DNA of 45,190 nucleotides from a virus. Both the position numbers and the translations under genes were made by a program. Positions 22,027 to 27,970 of this stretch are shown in pieces. The notes beneath the pieces are model-generated. The model was not told the origin of the DNA, did not search any database, and saw only the letters and a program-made list of their open reading frames with translations. The stretch's first letter is position 1; each line of letters opens with the position of its first letter. The DNA lies in the IMG/VR virus record IMGVR_UViG_3300038551_000068, positions 1 through 45,190 of that record. The stretch is one strand, 5' to 3'.

Positions 22027-22749
22027 ATGCGCACACTCATCGCAATCGCGGCCATGCTGCTCACGGGCGCGGCCCATGCCGCCGATCTGCCGGGCGCGAC
22101 CTATGACGGCAAATACCAGCGCGGCGTCATCGCGGCACCCGCCGAAGCGCCGCACTCTTGGACAGGCGTCTATGGCGGCGCGGCCATCGGCTATGATTTC
22201 GCCAAGCACGACCTGGGGCTGTCTGCGGTCGAGAAGGGCGAGAGCGGCGACGTCGTCACGCCCATCGCTGGCCTGAAGGGCATCGGCGGCGAAGGGGCTA
22301 TCGGGAGCCTGCGTCTCGGCGCGGATTACCAGCTTGGCAAGGTGGTGGCGCGCACCAGGCTGGATTACTCGTGGTCCGAGGTTGAGAGCGTGCTCACCAT
22401 CGGTGACGCCAAGGCGAGCTTCGAGAAGGGCGATGAGTGGAGCGCTTGGGCCGGTCTCGGCCTGTCGGTGACGCCCACGACGATGGTCTATGCGCTGGGC
22501 GGCTATGTCGAGGGCGATTTCTCGGCAGTCGCGGGCTCGGAGCGCGTCCGGCTGGACAATACCGGATACGCTGGCGCGGTGGGTGTCGAGCACGCGTTGA
22601 CCGGAAATGTGAGCATCGTTCTGGAGGGTCAGTACATTCGCTGGGATGAGCAAAACTTCAATTTTGACGGTGGCAGGCTCGATTTGGACAGCTCTGAGTT
22701 GCGGGCGCTGTTCGGCCTCAACTTCCGAATTCCCGTCGATGGCTATTGA
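22027..22749 (+). CDS. Outer membrane beta-barrel protein (Omp25/RopB-like)
   Basis: A 240-residue protein with a clear signal peptide (MRTLIAIAAMLLTGAAHA, cleavage before ADLPG). The mature part has alternating strands and the motif SWTGVYGGAAIGYDF, typical of the small eight-stranded barrels of Hyphomicrobiales (Omp25, Omp31, RopB). It ends in alternating residues (ALFGLNFRIPVDGY). Expressed early, it would change the host surface, as Lom of lambda does, and could exclude other phages. It may have been taken from a host. The stop codon overlaps the -35 box of the first RNA cassette. Confidence 0.85.
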   Translation: MRTLIAIAAMLLTGAAHAADLPGATYDGKYQRGVIAAPAEAPHSWTGVYGGAAIGYDFAKHDLGLSAVEKGESGDVVTPIAGLKGIGGEGAIGSLRLGADYQLGKVVARTRLDYSWSEVESVLTIGDAKASFEKGDEWSAWAGLGLSVTPTTMVYALGGYVEGDFSAVAGSERVRLDNTGYAGAVGVEHALTGNVSIVLEGQYIRWDEQNFNFDGGRLDLDSSELRALFGLNFRIPVDGY

Positions 22750-22774
22750 CGCATGTGGCGACGCGAGGCATAAT
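22746..22774 (+). promoter_or_regulatory. Promoter of RNA cassette 1
   Basis: TTGACG, 17 bases, CATAAT. The -35 box overlaps the stop codon of the outer membrane protein gene. No CATCACA operator is in the spacer, so this promoter may be constitutive. Confidence 0.75.
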
Positions 22775-22780
22775 CGCGGC

Positions 22781-22828
22781 ATGCATTGTGGCAAACTCAC
22801 CCCGGCCTCACCGCCGGGGTTTTTCTTT
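22781..22828 (+). ncRNA. Very short RNA from cassette 1
   Basis: The transcript would start near 22781 and end at a strong terminator: CCCCGGC / GCCGGGG stem, 6-base loop, TTTTTCTTT (22800-22828). The RNA is about 48 bases, mostly terminator hairpin, preceded by a 19-base single-stranded part. It has no ORF with a ribosome binding site. It may be a regulatory RNA or a decoy for an RNA chaperone; it may also only serve to stop read-through. Confidence 0.55.
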
Positions 22829-22889
22829 GTGCGCGGCAGGATACGTATTGACGCATCGCCAAGCGCCGCTCAATTCCCGTCGATAGGTA

Positions 22890-22918
22890 TTGACGCATGT
22901 GGCGCCGCGAGGCATAAT
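22890..22918 (+). promoter_or_regulatory. Promoter of RNA cassette 2
   Basis: TTGACG, 17 bases, CATAAT; the copy of the cassette 1 promoter. A further TTGACG at 22848-22853 has only a degenerate -10 (CAATTC). Confidence 0.75.
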
Positions 22919-22924
22919 CGCGGT

Positions 22925-23002
22925 CGAGGCTTTCCTCCCTCACACGTCATCGATTTTGCGACGCAACTCACAGCCCCGGCCTCACCGCCGGGGTTTTTCT
23001 TT
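22925..23002 (+). ncRNA. Short RNA from cassette 2
   Basis: The transcript would start near 22925 and end at 22974-23002, the same terminator as in cassette 1. It is about 78 bases with a 5' part unlike that of cassette 1 (CTTTCCTCCCTCACACG). The CCTCC segment could pair with ribosome binding sites such as GGAGG, so an antisense role on phage or host mRNA is possible. Confidence 0.55.
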
Positions 23003-23031
23003 GCGCGCGGCAGGATACGTAATTACCCATA

Positions 23032-23060
23032 TTGACGGCATCACAGGTGTGACGCATACT
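23032..23060 (+). promoter_or_regulatory. Promoter with operator in the spacer (nuclease operon)
   Basis: TTGACG, 17 bases, CATACT. The spacer holds CATCACA-GG-TGTGACG, one base from the full inverted repeat. CGTAATTACC lies upstream, as at the 8884 promoter. It drives the genes from 23082. Confidence 0.75.
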
Positions 23061-23081
23061 CAGGGTCGAAAGGGAGGCGCA

Positions 23082-23579
23082 ATGCTCGGGCTATCGGACG
23101 GAGAAGCCATCGTTGGTCTGATCGGGGCCATCGTGGTGCTGTCAATAGCCCTTGTGGGCGTCAGGGAAGCCCGTGAGCGGCAGGAAGAGGACCGCGAGGC
23201 ATCACCCCAGCCAAAAACGCCTTCGCCCGCCACGGACGCTCCTAAGGTCATACAGAGCCTATCAGAGTGGCGGGCTGTTGATGGCGATGGATTGGCGGGG
23301 CCGGGAAGGCAGCGCGTCCGTTTACTCGACTTCGACGCGCCGGAGACGTGGAGACGCGAGGGCGTGAGCGCGCGGGAGAAGGCCATGGGGCTGGCTGCCA
23401 AGGCTCGCCTGTCGCAACTGCTGCACAGCGGCATGGCGCGGCTGGTGCTCACTGGCCGCAAATGCAAATACGGTCGCGATCTTGGGCGGCTTGAAGTGGG
23501 TGGCCGCGATGTCGCGGAAATCATGATCAAAGAGGGGCACGCCCGGCCCTATGACGGAGGCAAAAGACTGCCATGGTAG
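23082..23579 (+). CDS. Membrane-anchored thermonuclease (SNase-like)
   Basis: A 165-residue protein. Residues about 8-28 form a transmembrane or signal anchor (AIVGLIGAIVVLSIALVGVR), followed by a polar linker. The C-terminal 110 residues are a staphylococcal-nuclease fold: VDGDGLAGPGRQRVRLLDFD, APETWR, KYGRDLGRLEVGGRDVAEIM, GHARPYDGGKR. The Arg/Glu/Asp pattern of the active site is partly visible (R-L-L-D, D-A-P-E, Y-G-R). It would cut DNA or RNA at the membrane or in the periplasm, perhaps against incoming DNA. Confidence 0.85.
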   Translation: MLGLSDGEAIVGLIGAIVVLSIALVGVREARERQEEDREASPQPKTPSPATDAPKVIQSLSEWRAVDGDGLAGPGRQRVRLLDFDAPETWRREGVSAREKAMGLAAKARLSQLLHSGMARLVLTGRKCKYGRDLGRLEVGGRDVAEIMIKEGHARPYDGGKRLPW

Positions 23580-23773
23580 ACCAAAAAGAGGGCGCGAGCC
23601 TGAAGCGCGACTCCGAAAAGCGATTCAAGTGCAGATACTGCGGCAAGGACACGCCTGTGTCGGAAAAGTACGTCGGCACGATTTACGCGCGCCAGTATCC
23701 AGGCGGCAAGAAAGCGTTTGACTACTGCTCGATGAAGTGTCGCGGACACGACCAGATGGGGCATGAGGGGTAA
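23573..23773 (+). CDS. Small zinc-finger protein
   Basis: A 66-residue protein with CRYCGK and CSMKC, a Cys-X2-Cys / Cys-X3-Cys pair with about 30 residues between. It starts inside the end of the nuclease gene. Basic residues surround the fingers, so nucleic acid binding is plausible. Confidence 0.7.
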   Translation: MVDQKEGASLKRDSEKRFKCRYCGKDTPVSEKYVGTIYARQYPGGKKAFDYCSMKCRGHDQMGHEG

Positions 23774-23913
23774 TGGACATGGGTGTGATGATGTGCGGAG
23801 GCAACCTGTTTTACGGATTGGCATTTGTGGCGTCTTTAATGGCGCTTGCGTTGGCATTTTATGTTGCTGGTCTAGCGGCGCTGTCGGCATTGGCGCGGAA
23901 ATGGAGCGAGTGA
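23773..23913 (+). CDS. Tiny membrane protein (46 aa)
   Basis: A 46-residue ORF with one hydrophobic helix (LFYGLAFVASLMALALAFYV). The ATG overlaps the stop of the previous gene (TAATG) and has GAGGGG upstream. Function unknown. Confidence 0.6.
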   Translation: MDMGVMMCGGNLFYGLAFVASLMALALAFYVAGLAALSALARKWSE

Positions 23914-23914
23914 C

Positions 23915-24076
23915 ATGGGTGTAATCGTGGTTTGCGGCGTGGTGTTTCTCGGCATCCTGACGGGTGTCGCGGCTTGGCTGATCATGTCGGACGAGGACGG
24001 CAGCGAGGACAGCTATTGGGATGATCTGGAGGCCGCCCGGGCCGAATACAGGTCGGACGTGGACGACAGGAAGTAG
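23915..24076 (+). CDS. Tiny membrane protein with acidic tail (53 aa)
   Basis: A 53-residue ORF: an N-terminal hydrophobic segment (VIVVCGVVFLGILTGVAAWL) and a strongly acidic C-terminus (SDEDGSEDSYWDDLEAARAE). The ATG lies one base after the previous stop. It may form a pair with the preceding membrane peptide. Confidence 0.6.
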   Translation: MGVIVVCGVVFLGILTGVAAWLIMSDEDGSEDSYWDDLEAARAEYRSDVDDRK

Positions 24077-24096
24077 CAGCGGAGAGAGGACTGGAC

Positions 24097-24234
24097 ATGG
24101 ACACGCAGAAGGTAGCCCTGGACCTGCAGAAGGTAGCCCTGGACCTGCTGGCGCTCGCCGACGTTCAGGCTAAGGCTCGGGTTCGGGCCGCACTGGATGC
24201 CGCCGAGAAGAAGCGGAGGCAGGGCAATGGCTGA
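24097..24234 (+). CDS. Small protein with an internal heptad duplication (45 aa)
   Basis: A 45-residue helical protein. A 21-base unit is duplicated in tandem and gives two copies of QKVALDL, so the helix gains one heptad. GGAGAGAGGACTGGAC precedes the ATG. It overlaps the next gene by eight bases. Function unknown. Confidence 0.6.
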   Translation: MDTQKVALDLQKVALDLLALADVQAKARVRAALDAAEKKRRQGNG

Positions 24235-24421
24235 GAAGCTGTACGCCGTCACGCCTGACGGGCGCCTCGTTGAGGTTGCCGAGGTCGTGGCAATCCCCGA
24301 GCAGCCCCCGCAGCCTGCGGAGCCGGAGCCAGCACCGGCGCCGGCAAGGCATATTGGATCGGTGGAGAGGCTGGCAATCTGGTGGCACAAGGCAAAGAGG
24401 GGTGAGGACAGTGAGTGCTGA
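24227..24421 (+). CDS. Small hypothetical protein with Pro-rich linker
   Basis: A 64-residue protein: MAEKLYAVTPDGRLVEVAEV, a Pro/Ala/Glu linker, then SVERLAIWWHKAKRG. GGAGGCAGGGCA precedes the ATG. Function unknown. Confidence 0.6.
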   Translation: MAEKLYAVTPDGRLVEVAEVVAIPEQPPQPAEPEPAPAPARHIGSVERLAIWWHKAKRGEDSEC

Positions 24422-24719
24422 CATGATAGCGGCGCAGAAGCCTGGAACTGGCTACAACATCGAGGTTGGCGTGACCGGGTGCATACGCTGGTACAGCGCC
24501 AAGCAGGGGCGTGGCTACATCATTCCGGACGATGGCAAGGGGGATGTGCTTTTTGACGCAAGCAACGTTCGGGCGTGGTCGCCGTACGTTTTTGTCGATG
24601 GGGCGCTCGTTATTTTTGATCGATACCTGTCCGACAAGGGCTATCGCGGCCTCCGCGTCCGGCTCTATGCCCCGTCATGCTGCCCCACATGCGGGCGACC
24701 CATGGGTGGCGGCAAATGA
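24411..24719 (+). CDS. Cold-shock-like OB-fold protein with C-terminal zinc knuckle
   Basis: A 102-residue protein. GCIRWYSAKQGRGYIIPDDG and GDVLFDASNV correspond to the RNP1 and RNP2 regions of cold-shock domains, though the aromatic residues are altered. A C-terminal CCPTCGRPM adds a Cys pair. It probably binds single-stranded RNA or DNA. GTG at 24411 is the chosen start; ATG at 24423 is possible. It overlaps the SSB gene by ATGA. Confidence 0.75.
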   Translation: MSADMIAAQKPGTGYNIEVGVTGCIRWYSAKQGRGYIIPDDGKGDVLFDASNVRAWSPYVFVDGALVIFDRYLSDKGYRGLRVRLYAPSCCPTCGRPMGGGK

Positions 24720-25150
24720 GCGGCTATTTCGACGGGGCAATCTCTGGCCTGTCCGTGCTGGACGCGTGCGAATTGCGCGAGGCTCGCAACGGCACGCCAT
24801 ATGCCCGCGTCGGAATTGACCACGGCAATGGCAAGGTATGGGTCACGGCGTTTGGTGATCTGGCCCGGTCCATTGCCGGCACTATCGCGAAGGGCGACCG
24901 CGTGCGGGCAGTCGGACAGGTCGAGGTCAAGCTCTTGGAGCGCGACGGACGGCAGGCGGCGGTTGCGACCATGATCGCCCGAAAGATCGAGCGGCAGGAC
25001 GACATCGGCGCGGCGCATGAGGGCAACGACAAGCGCGAGCGCCCGAAGGTGGCGCGGCAATATCGCAGCAAGGCACCGACGCAGGCCGCGCAAGGGCTTT
25101 ATGCTCCGATCGGCAACGCACCGCCTTTTAACGACGAAATCCCTTTTTAG
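24716..25150 (+). CDS. ssb: Single-stranded DNA-binding protein
   Basis: A 144-residue OB-fold protein (LREARNGTPYARVGIDHGNG, VWVTAFGDLARSIAGTIAKG, GDRVRAVGQVEVK). The C-terminus FNDEIPF copies the acidic SSB tip (D-D-x-I-P-F) that recruits partner proteins. It would coat single strands during replication and RecT recombination. It is translationally coupled to the cold-shock-like gene. Confidence 0.85.
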   Translation: MSGYFDGAISGLSVLDACELREARNGTPYARVGIDHGNGKVWVTAFGDLARSIAGTIAKGDRVRAVGQVEVKLLERDGRQAAVATMIARKIERQDDIGAAHEGNDKRERPKVARQYRSKAPTQAAQGLYAPIGNAPPFNDEIPF

Positions 25151-25165
25151 CAACGGAGGCGCAAA

Positions 25166-25618
25166 GTGGGCACTGATCACCCCTTCCCTGGAAAATGGCA
25201 ATGGTGGGCTGGGGCCCACGAGGATCTCCTGACGGTTGGCCCATGCGCCACGAGGCAGGAAGCCATTGACAAAGCAGTGGGCCAGCGGCTTGGCGACGGC
25301 AATGACGGCGTCCTGCGCTTTTTTGTGGTCGAGGCTCTTGAATGGAATATTGACCTGTCGCTGCACTTTGACGCCGCCGACTGGATCGAGGAGCAATTCG
25401 AGGACACCGACGAGCACTGCGATATCGACGGAAGGCGTCCAGTAGACGACATCACGAAAGAGCAAACGGCTGATCTGCAAGCCGTCGTTCGCGCGGCAAT
25501 CAGGGAGTGGCAGGTGCGTCACGGCCTGCCGCTCAGATCTTGGGTGTTCGCCGCAACGCGAAACGAGGAGGTGCTAGCGATCGAGCCCCCGGAAAAACCT
25601 GAACTCGCGGCGTCGTGA
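25166..25618 (+). CDS. Hypothetical early protein
   Basis: A 150-residue acidic protein started by GTG after CAACGGAGGCGCAAA. KWQWWAGAHEDLLTVGPCAT and the later DIDGRRPVDDITKEQTADLQ are typical of a phage family without known function. It ends the operon before the tandem terminators. Confidence 0.65.
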   Translation: MGTDHPFPGKWQWWAGAHEDLLTVGPCATRQEAIDKAVGQRLGDGNDGVLRFFVVEALEWNIDLSLHFDAADWIEEQFEDTDEHCDIDGRRPVDDITKEQTADLQAVVRAAIREWQVRHGLPLRSWVFAATRNEEVLAIEPPEKPELAAS

Positions 25619-25625
25619 AGCCGCA

Positions 25626-25658
25626 CCCGCCGCGCTGGGGCGCATATGGCGGGCTTTT
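25626..25658 (+). terminator. Terminator, first of a pair
   Basis: CCCGCC / GGCGGG stem around a GC-rich loop, followed by CTTTT. It lies just after the 25618 stop. Confidence 0.65.
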
Positions 25659-25662
25659 CTTC

Positions 25663-25689
25663 GGCGGGGCTTTCGGGCCTCGCCTTTTT
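25663..25689 (+). terminator. Terminator, second of a pair
   Basis: GGCGGGGC / GCCTCGCC form an 8-bp stem with one G-U pair and a 6-base loop, followed by TTTTT. Together with the first hairpin it isolates the RecT operon from upstream transcription. Confidence 0.85.
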
Positions 25690-25711
25690 CGTGTGTACGT
25701 GGCATTACCTA

Positions 25712-25739
25712 TTGCCGCATCACACCTGTGATGTATGAT
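25712..25739 (+). promoter_or_regulatory. recT promoter with a full operator in the spacer
   Basis: TTGCCG, 16 bases, TATGAT. The whole spacer is CATCACA-CC-TGTGATG, the perfect form of the inverted repeat. A bound repressor would block the polymerase directly. The leader to recT is short and carries CAACGGAGG. Confidence 0.8.
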
Positions 25740-25763
25740 GCGGCATCAACGGAGGGATTGGAC

Positions 25764-26663
25764 ATGGCAGACATTGCGAAGGCCGATGCGCGCGAAGGTC
25801 GCGTTGTCAGCGCTGGTTTTTTTGACCTTGAGAGCTATGAGCTTATGCATCGCATCGCGCGCGGGTTTGCCGCGTCGTCCATGGTGCCGCAGGATTATCG
25901 CGGCAACAGCGATCAGGCGGTGGGCAACTGCATGATGGCGCTCAACATTGCCAAGCGGCTGAACGCGGACCCGCTCATGGTGATGCAAAATCTTGTCATC
26001 ATCCACGGCCGGCCGTCGTGGTCGTCGCAGTTCCTGACGGCGACCGCCAATGCGTGCGGGCGGTTCTCCGCGCTGCGCTACGCTTTCGAGGGCGAGCCGG
26101 GCACGGACGCTTACGGATGCCGCGCATGGGCCATCGAGCGCGAGACTGGCGAGCGCCTCGATGGGACGTTGATCACGGTTGCCATGGCTAAGGCTGAAAA
26201 GTGGTGGGGGCGCACTGGCAGCAAATGGCCGACGATGACACAGCAGATGCTCACCTATCGCGCCGGCGCGTTCTGGGTGCGCGCCTATGCGCCGGAGTTG
26301 TCCATGGGCCTCCTGACGAAAGAGGAAATGGACGACATCACGGACATCACGCCGCCGACGCGATCCGCGCGCGCCGCACCGCAGCCTGCCAAGGCAGCAC
26401 TGCCCGCGCCTGCCGTCGATGTGACGGAGGCAGAGGACGCCGGGCCGGAATATGTGCAGGAGCCAAGCGAGCCCGCGCATATATCCGAGGACATGGCGGC
26501 GGATTTGCGCGACATGGCCAGCGTCGTGAAGTCGGCGGAGGTGCGCAAGTGGCTGTCCGGCCTTGGTGCCAAGAGCTACACGACCATCCCCGCGCACCGT
26601 GCCGAAGAGGCACGCCGCACGCTGCAAGTCCTCGTGGACGCTGCTGAGAGGGACGGGGCATGA
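25764..26663 (+). CDS. recT: RecT-family single-strand annealing recombinase
   Basis: A 299-residue protein. The conserved RecT region is clear: QAVGNCMMALNIAKRLNADP, HGRPSWSSQFLTATANACGR, GTLITVAMAKAEKWWGRTGS, WPTMTQQMLTYRAGAFWVRA, with GLLTKEE after it. It would anneal complementary strands in phage recombination. The C-terminal 100 residues are Ala/Pro-rich and end in a helical segment. No RecE/lambda Exo-type partner nuclease was recognised. Confidence 0.88.
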   Translation: MADIAKADAREGRVVSAGFFDLESYELMHRIARGFAASSMVPQDYRGNSDQAVGNCMMALNIAKRLNADPLMVMQNLVIIHGRPSWSSQFLTATANACGRFSALRYAFEGEPGTDAYGCRAWAIERETGERLDGTLITVAMAKAEKWWGRTGSKWPTMTQQMLTYRAGAFWVRAYAPELSMGLLTKEEMDDITDITPPTRSARAAPQPAKAALPAPAVDVTEAEDAGPEYVQEPSEPAHISEDMAADLRDMASVVKSAEVRKWLSGLGAKSYTTIPAHRAEEARRTLQVLVDAAERDGA

Positions 26664-27085
26664 ACAACCCAGTCCGCGAATGGATCACGAGCAACGCCGT
26701 CCGCGAATGGATCGAGCGGCGCGGCCTGACGCTGGAGCAGGCCGCGCACGCGATGCTGCTGGTTCCGCACACGCTGCGCATGAAGATGAGCGACAGCGCC
26801 TCGCGCCGGAAAACCACGCGCGATGATCTGATCATCATCTACACGCTTGATCTCATCGACGCGCTACAGGCTGGCGACACCGGCGCGGCGAACGCCGCCC
26901 GCGCGGCTCTGGTCATGGCGCGCGAGCCTGCCACGCCTCGGGAGATTTACGCGGCGGGGCTTGGCTACATCGCCGAGGGGATGGAGAGGGACAGCACATC
27001 ACGCAAGCAACGCGGCTTGGCGATGATCCGCGAGGCGCGCCTCATGCTTGACGCGGCGCAGGCGAGGGTAGTTGCGCGGGCATAG
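26660..27085 (+). CDS. Hypothetical helical protein next to recT
   Basis: A 141-residue helical protein. Residues 3-33 contain two similar segments, VREWITSNA and VREWIERRG, a short internal duplication. Residues 20-45 (GLTLEQAAHAMLLVPHTLRM) resemble a helix-turn-helix. It starts in an ATGA overlap with recT, so a link to recombination is likely. Function unknown. Confidence 0.65.
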   Translation: MNNPVREWITSNAVREWIERRGLTLEQAAHAMLLVPHTLRMKMSDSASRRKTTRDDLIIIYTLDLIDALQAGDTGAANAARAALVMAREPATPREIYAAGLGYIAEGMERDSTSRKQRGLAMIREARLMLDAAQARVVARA

Positions 27086-27098
27086 GGGATTGCCCTTA

Positions 27099-27127
27099 TT
27101 GCCGGACAGGATCGGGCGCACCATAAT
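27099..27127 (+). promoter_or_regulatory. Promoter of the 51-aa gene
   Basis: TTGCCG, 17 bases, CATAAT, without an operator in the spacer. It is followed by ATCACATCACAGCAACGGAGG, the common early leader. Confidence 0.75.
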
Positions 27128-27153
27128 CACATCACAGCAACGGAGGACTGGAC

Positions 27154-27309
27154 ATGTACGAGATTTGGATGGTGGTTGACGGAAAGCGGGTAAAGAGGGT
27201 GGAGAAGTTGGCCGCGATGGCGGACAAAGAGCGCGCCGAGCGCCGCGCGGCCTCTTGGGCCATGGCCAGCGACCCGGGGACAACATTCGAGGTCGTGGAG
27301 GTGAAATAG
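27154..27309 (+). CDS. Small charged protein (51 aa)
   Basis: A 51-residue protein: MYEIWMVVDGKRVKRVEKLA, a helix rich in Arg, Glu and Ala, then TTFEVVEVK. The beta-helix-beta order suggests a small folded protein. CAACGGAGGACTGGAC precedes the ATG. It has its own promoter. Function unknown. Confidence 0.7.
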   Translation: MYEIWMVVDGKRVKRVEKLAAMADKERAERRAASWAMASDPGTTFEVVEVK

Positions 27310-27312
27310 GTA

Positions 27313-27340
27313 TTGCCGTCACGCCAGCATGTCTCATAAT
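27313..27340 (+). promoter_or_regulatory. Promoter of the small RNA before the terminase genes
   Basis: TTGCCG, 16 bases, CATAAT, starting three bases after the stop of the 51-residue gene. The -10 box is the same as that of the RNA cassettes at 22.7-22.9 kb. Confidence 0.75.
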
Positions 27341-27345
27341 GGCGG

Positions 27346-27427
27346 CGAGGCAAGACAAGTCACCCCCACTTCTGCCTCGTTCATCGGATCAACGTCGGCA
27401 CCCCAAGCGTCGACGTTGATTTTTTTT
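27346..27427 (+). ncRNA. Structured small RNA with its own terminator
   Basis: The transcript would start near 27347 and end after eight T residues at 27427, about 80 bases. It has two hairpins. Hairpin 1 pairs CGAGGCA (27346-27352) with TGCCTCG (27373-27379) and contains an inner AAGT/ACTT stem with a C-rich loop. Hairpin 2 pairs ATCAACGTCG with CGACGTTGAT (27388-27420) and is the terminator. No ORF with a ribosome binding site fits. The layout is that of a regulatory RNA; its target is unknown. It also insulates the late promoter from early transcription. Confidence 0.65.
27388..27427 (+). terminator. Strong terminator between early and late regions
   Basis: A 10-bp perfect stem with a 13-base loop, followed by eight T residues. 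It ends both early transcription and the small RNA. Confidence 0.92.
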
Positions 27428-27455
27428 GCGCATACCCCATGGTGCCGCTTATATA
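27426..27455 (+). promoter_or_regulatory. Possible late promoter before the terminase genes
   Basis: TTGCGC (27426-27431), 17-18 bases, TTATATA (27449-27455). The -35 box begins in the T run of the terminator. It is the only promoter-like site before the whole late operon that I can see. Confidence 0.5.
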
Positions 27456-27493
27456 CAGGGCGCGCAACGTGCCGCACGACAAAGGAAAAATCC

Positions 27494-27580
27494 ATGGCCA
27501 AAAAACCGACGCCTAAGACCGAGAAAGCCCCGATGGACGGCAAGAAGGGCAAGAAGGGCGGCAAAAAACCGGGCTGCTAA
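27494..27580 (+). CDS. Very small Lys-rich peptide (28 aa)
   Basis: MAKKPTPKTEKAPMDGKKGK and eight further residues, ending in Cys; about one third Lys. AAAGGAAAAATCC precedes the ATG. It is the first ORF after the late promoter. It may bind nucleic acid, serve as a leader peptide, or be spurious. Confidence 0.45.
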   Translation: MAKKPTPKTEKAPMDGKKGKKGGKKPGC

Positions 27581-27598
27581 GGTAGGGAAGCAGAAGCA

Positions 27599-27970
27599 AT
27601 GGCAGGAAGAGGCTCCCGCCCAGGGGAGCGAAGGGGTGGGCGCAAGCCTGGAACACCCAACAAAGCGCATGCTCACGAGGCCGAATTCCGGCGCAGAGTC
27701 CTGCTCGATGCGCGCGCGGCGGGCGTGACGCCGCTTGAATTCATGCTTGCACTGATGCGGGACGAGGAAAACCCAAAGGGGATGCGCTTCGAGGCCGCGA
27801 AAGCTGCGGCGCCCTATATCCACGCGCGCCTGTCGAGCGTGCAGGTGTCCGGGGATGCGGACAAGCCAATAGAGCACAATGTTACAGTCGCGGACGCTTT
27901 CACCAGCCGAATTGCTCGCCTCGCTGCCAGAGCCGCAGAGAGCGAAGGAGATAGCGAGCCTGACGCCTGA
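27599..27970 (+). CDS. terS: Terminase small subunit-like protein
   Basis: A 123-residue protein with GGRKPGTPNKAHAHEAEFRR near the N-terminus, a common beginning of small terminase-like proteins, then a helical domain (LEFMLALMRDEENPKGMRFE, AAKAAAPYIHARLSSV). It would recognise the packaging site and feed DNA to the large subunit. It overlaps the large terminase gene by 92 bases in another frame. Confidence 0.75.
   Translation: MAGRGSRPGERRGGRKPGTPNKAHAHEAEFRRRVLLDARAAGVTPLEFMLALMRDEENPKGMRFEAAKAAAPYIHARLSSVQVSGDADKPIEHNVTVADAFTSRIARLAARAAESEGDSEPDA

Larger units (their letters stand above)
22728..23021. repeat. Tandem duplication of a promoter-terminator cassette
   Basis: 22728-22779 and 22872-22923 are 52-bp copies with three mismatches; they cover the promoter. 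22800-22847 and 22974-23021 are 48-bp copies with one mismatch; they cover the terminator. The segments between promoter and terminator differ in length and sequence (about 20 and 50 bases). The first copy includes the last codons of the outer membrane protein gene. Confidence 0.9.

Noticed and set aside
22848-22876. A third cassette promoter (TTGACG at 22848)
   Set aside because: The -10 box would be CAATTC, far from the others. Treated as a degenerate copy.
24097-24160. The two 21-base repeats as an array or CRISPR
   Set aside because: Only two copies, without spacers, in frame inside a small ORF; a simple heptad duplication.
27426-27728. Plus-strand ORF overlapping the Lys-rich peptide and the small terminase
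   Set aside because: It is the shifted frame of the terminase gene, with no motif and no ribosome binding site.
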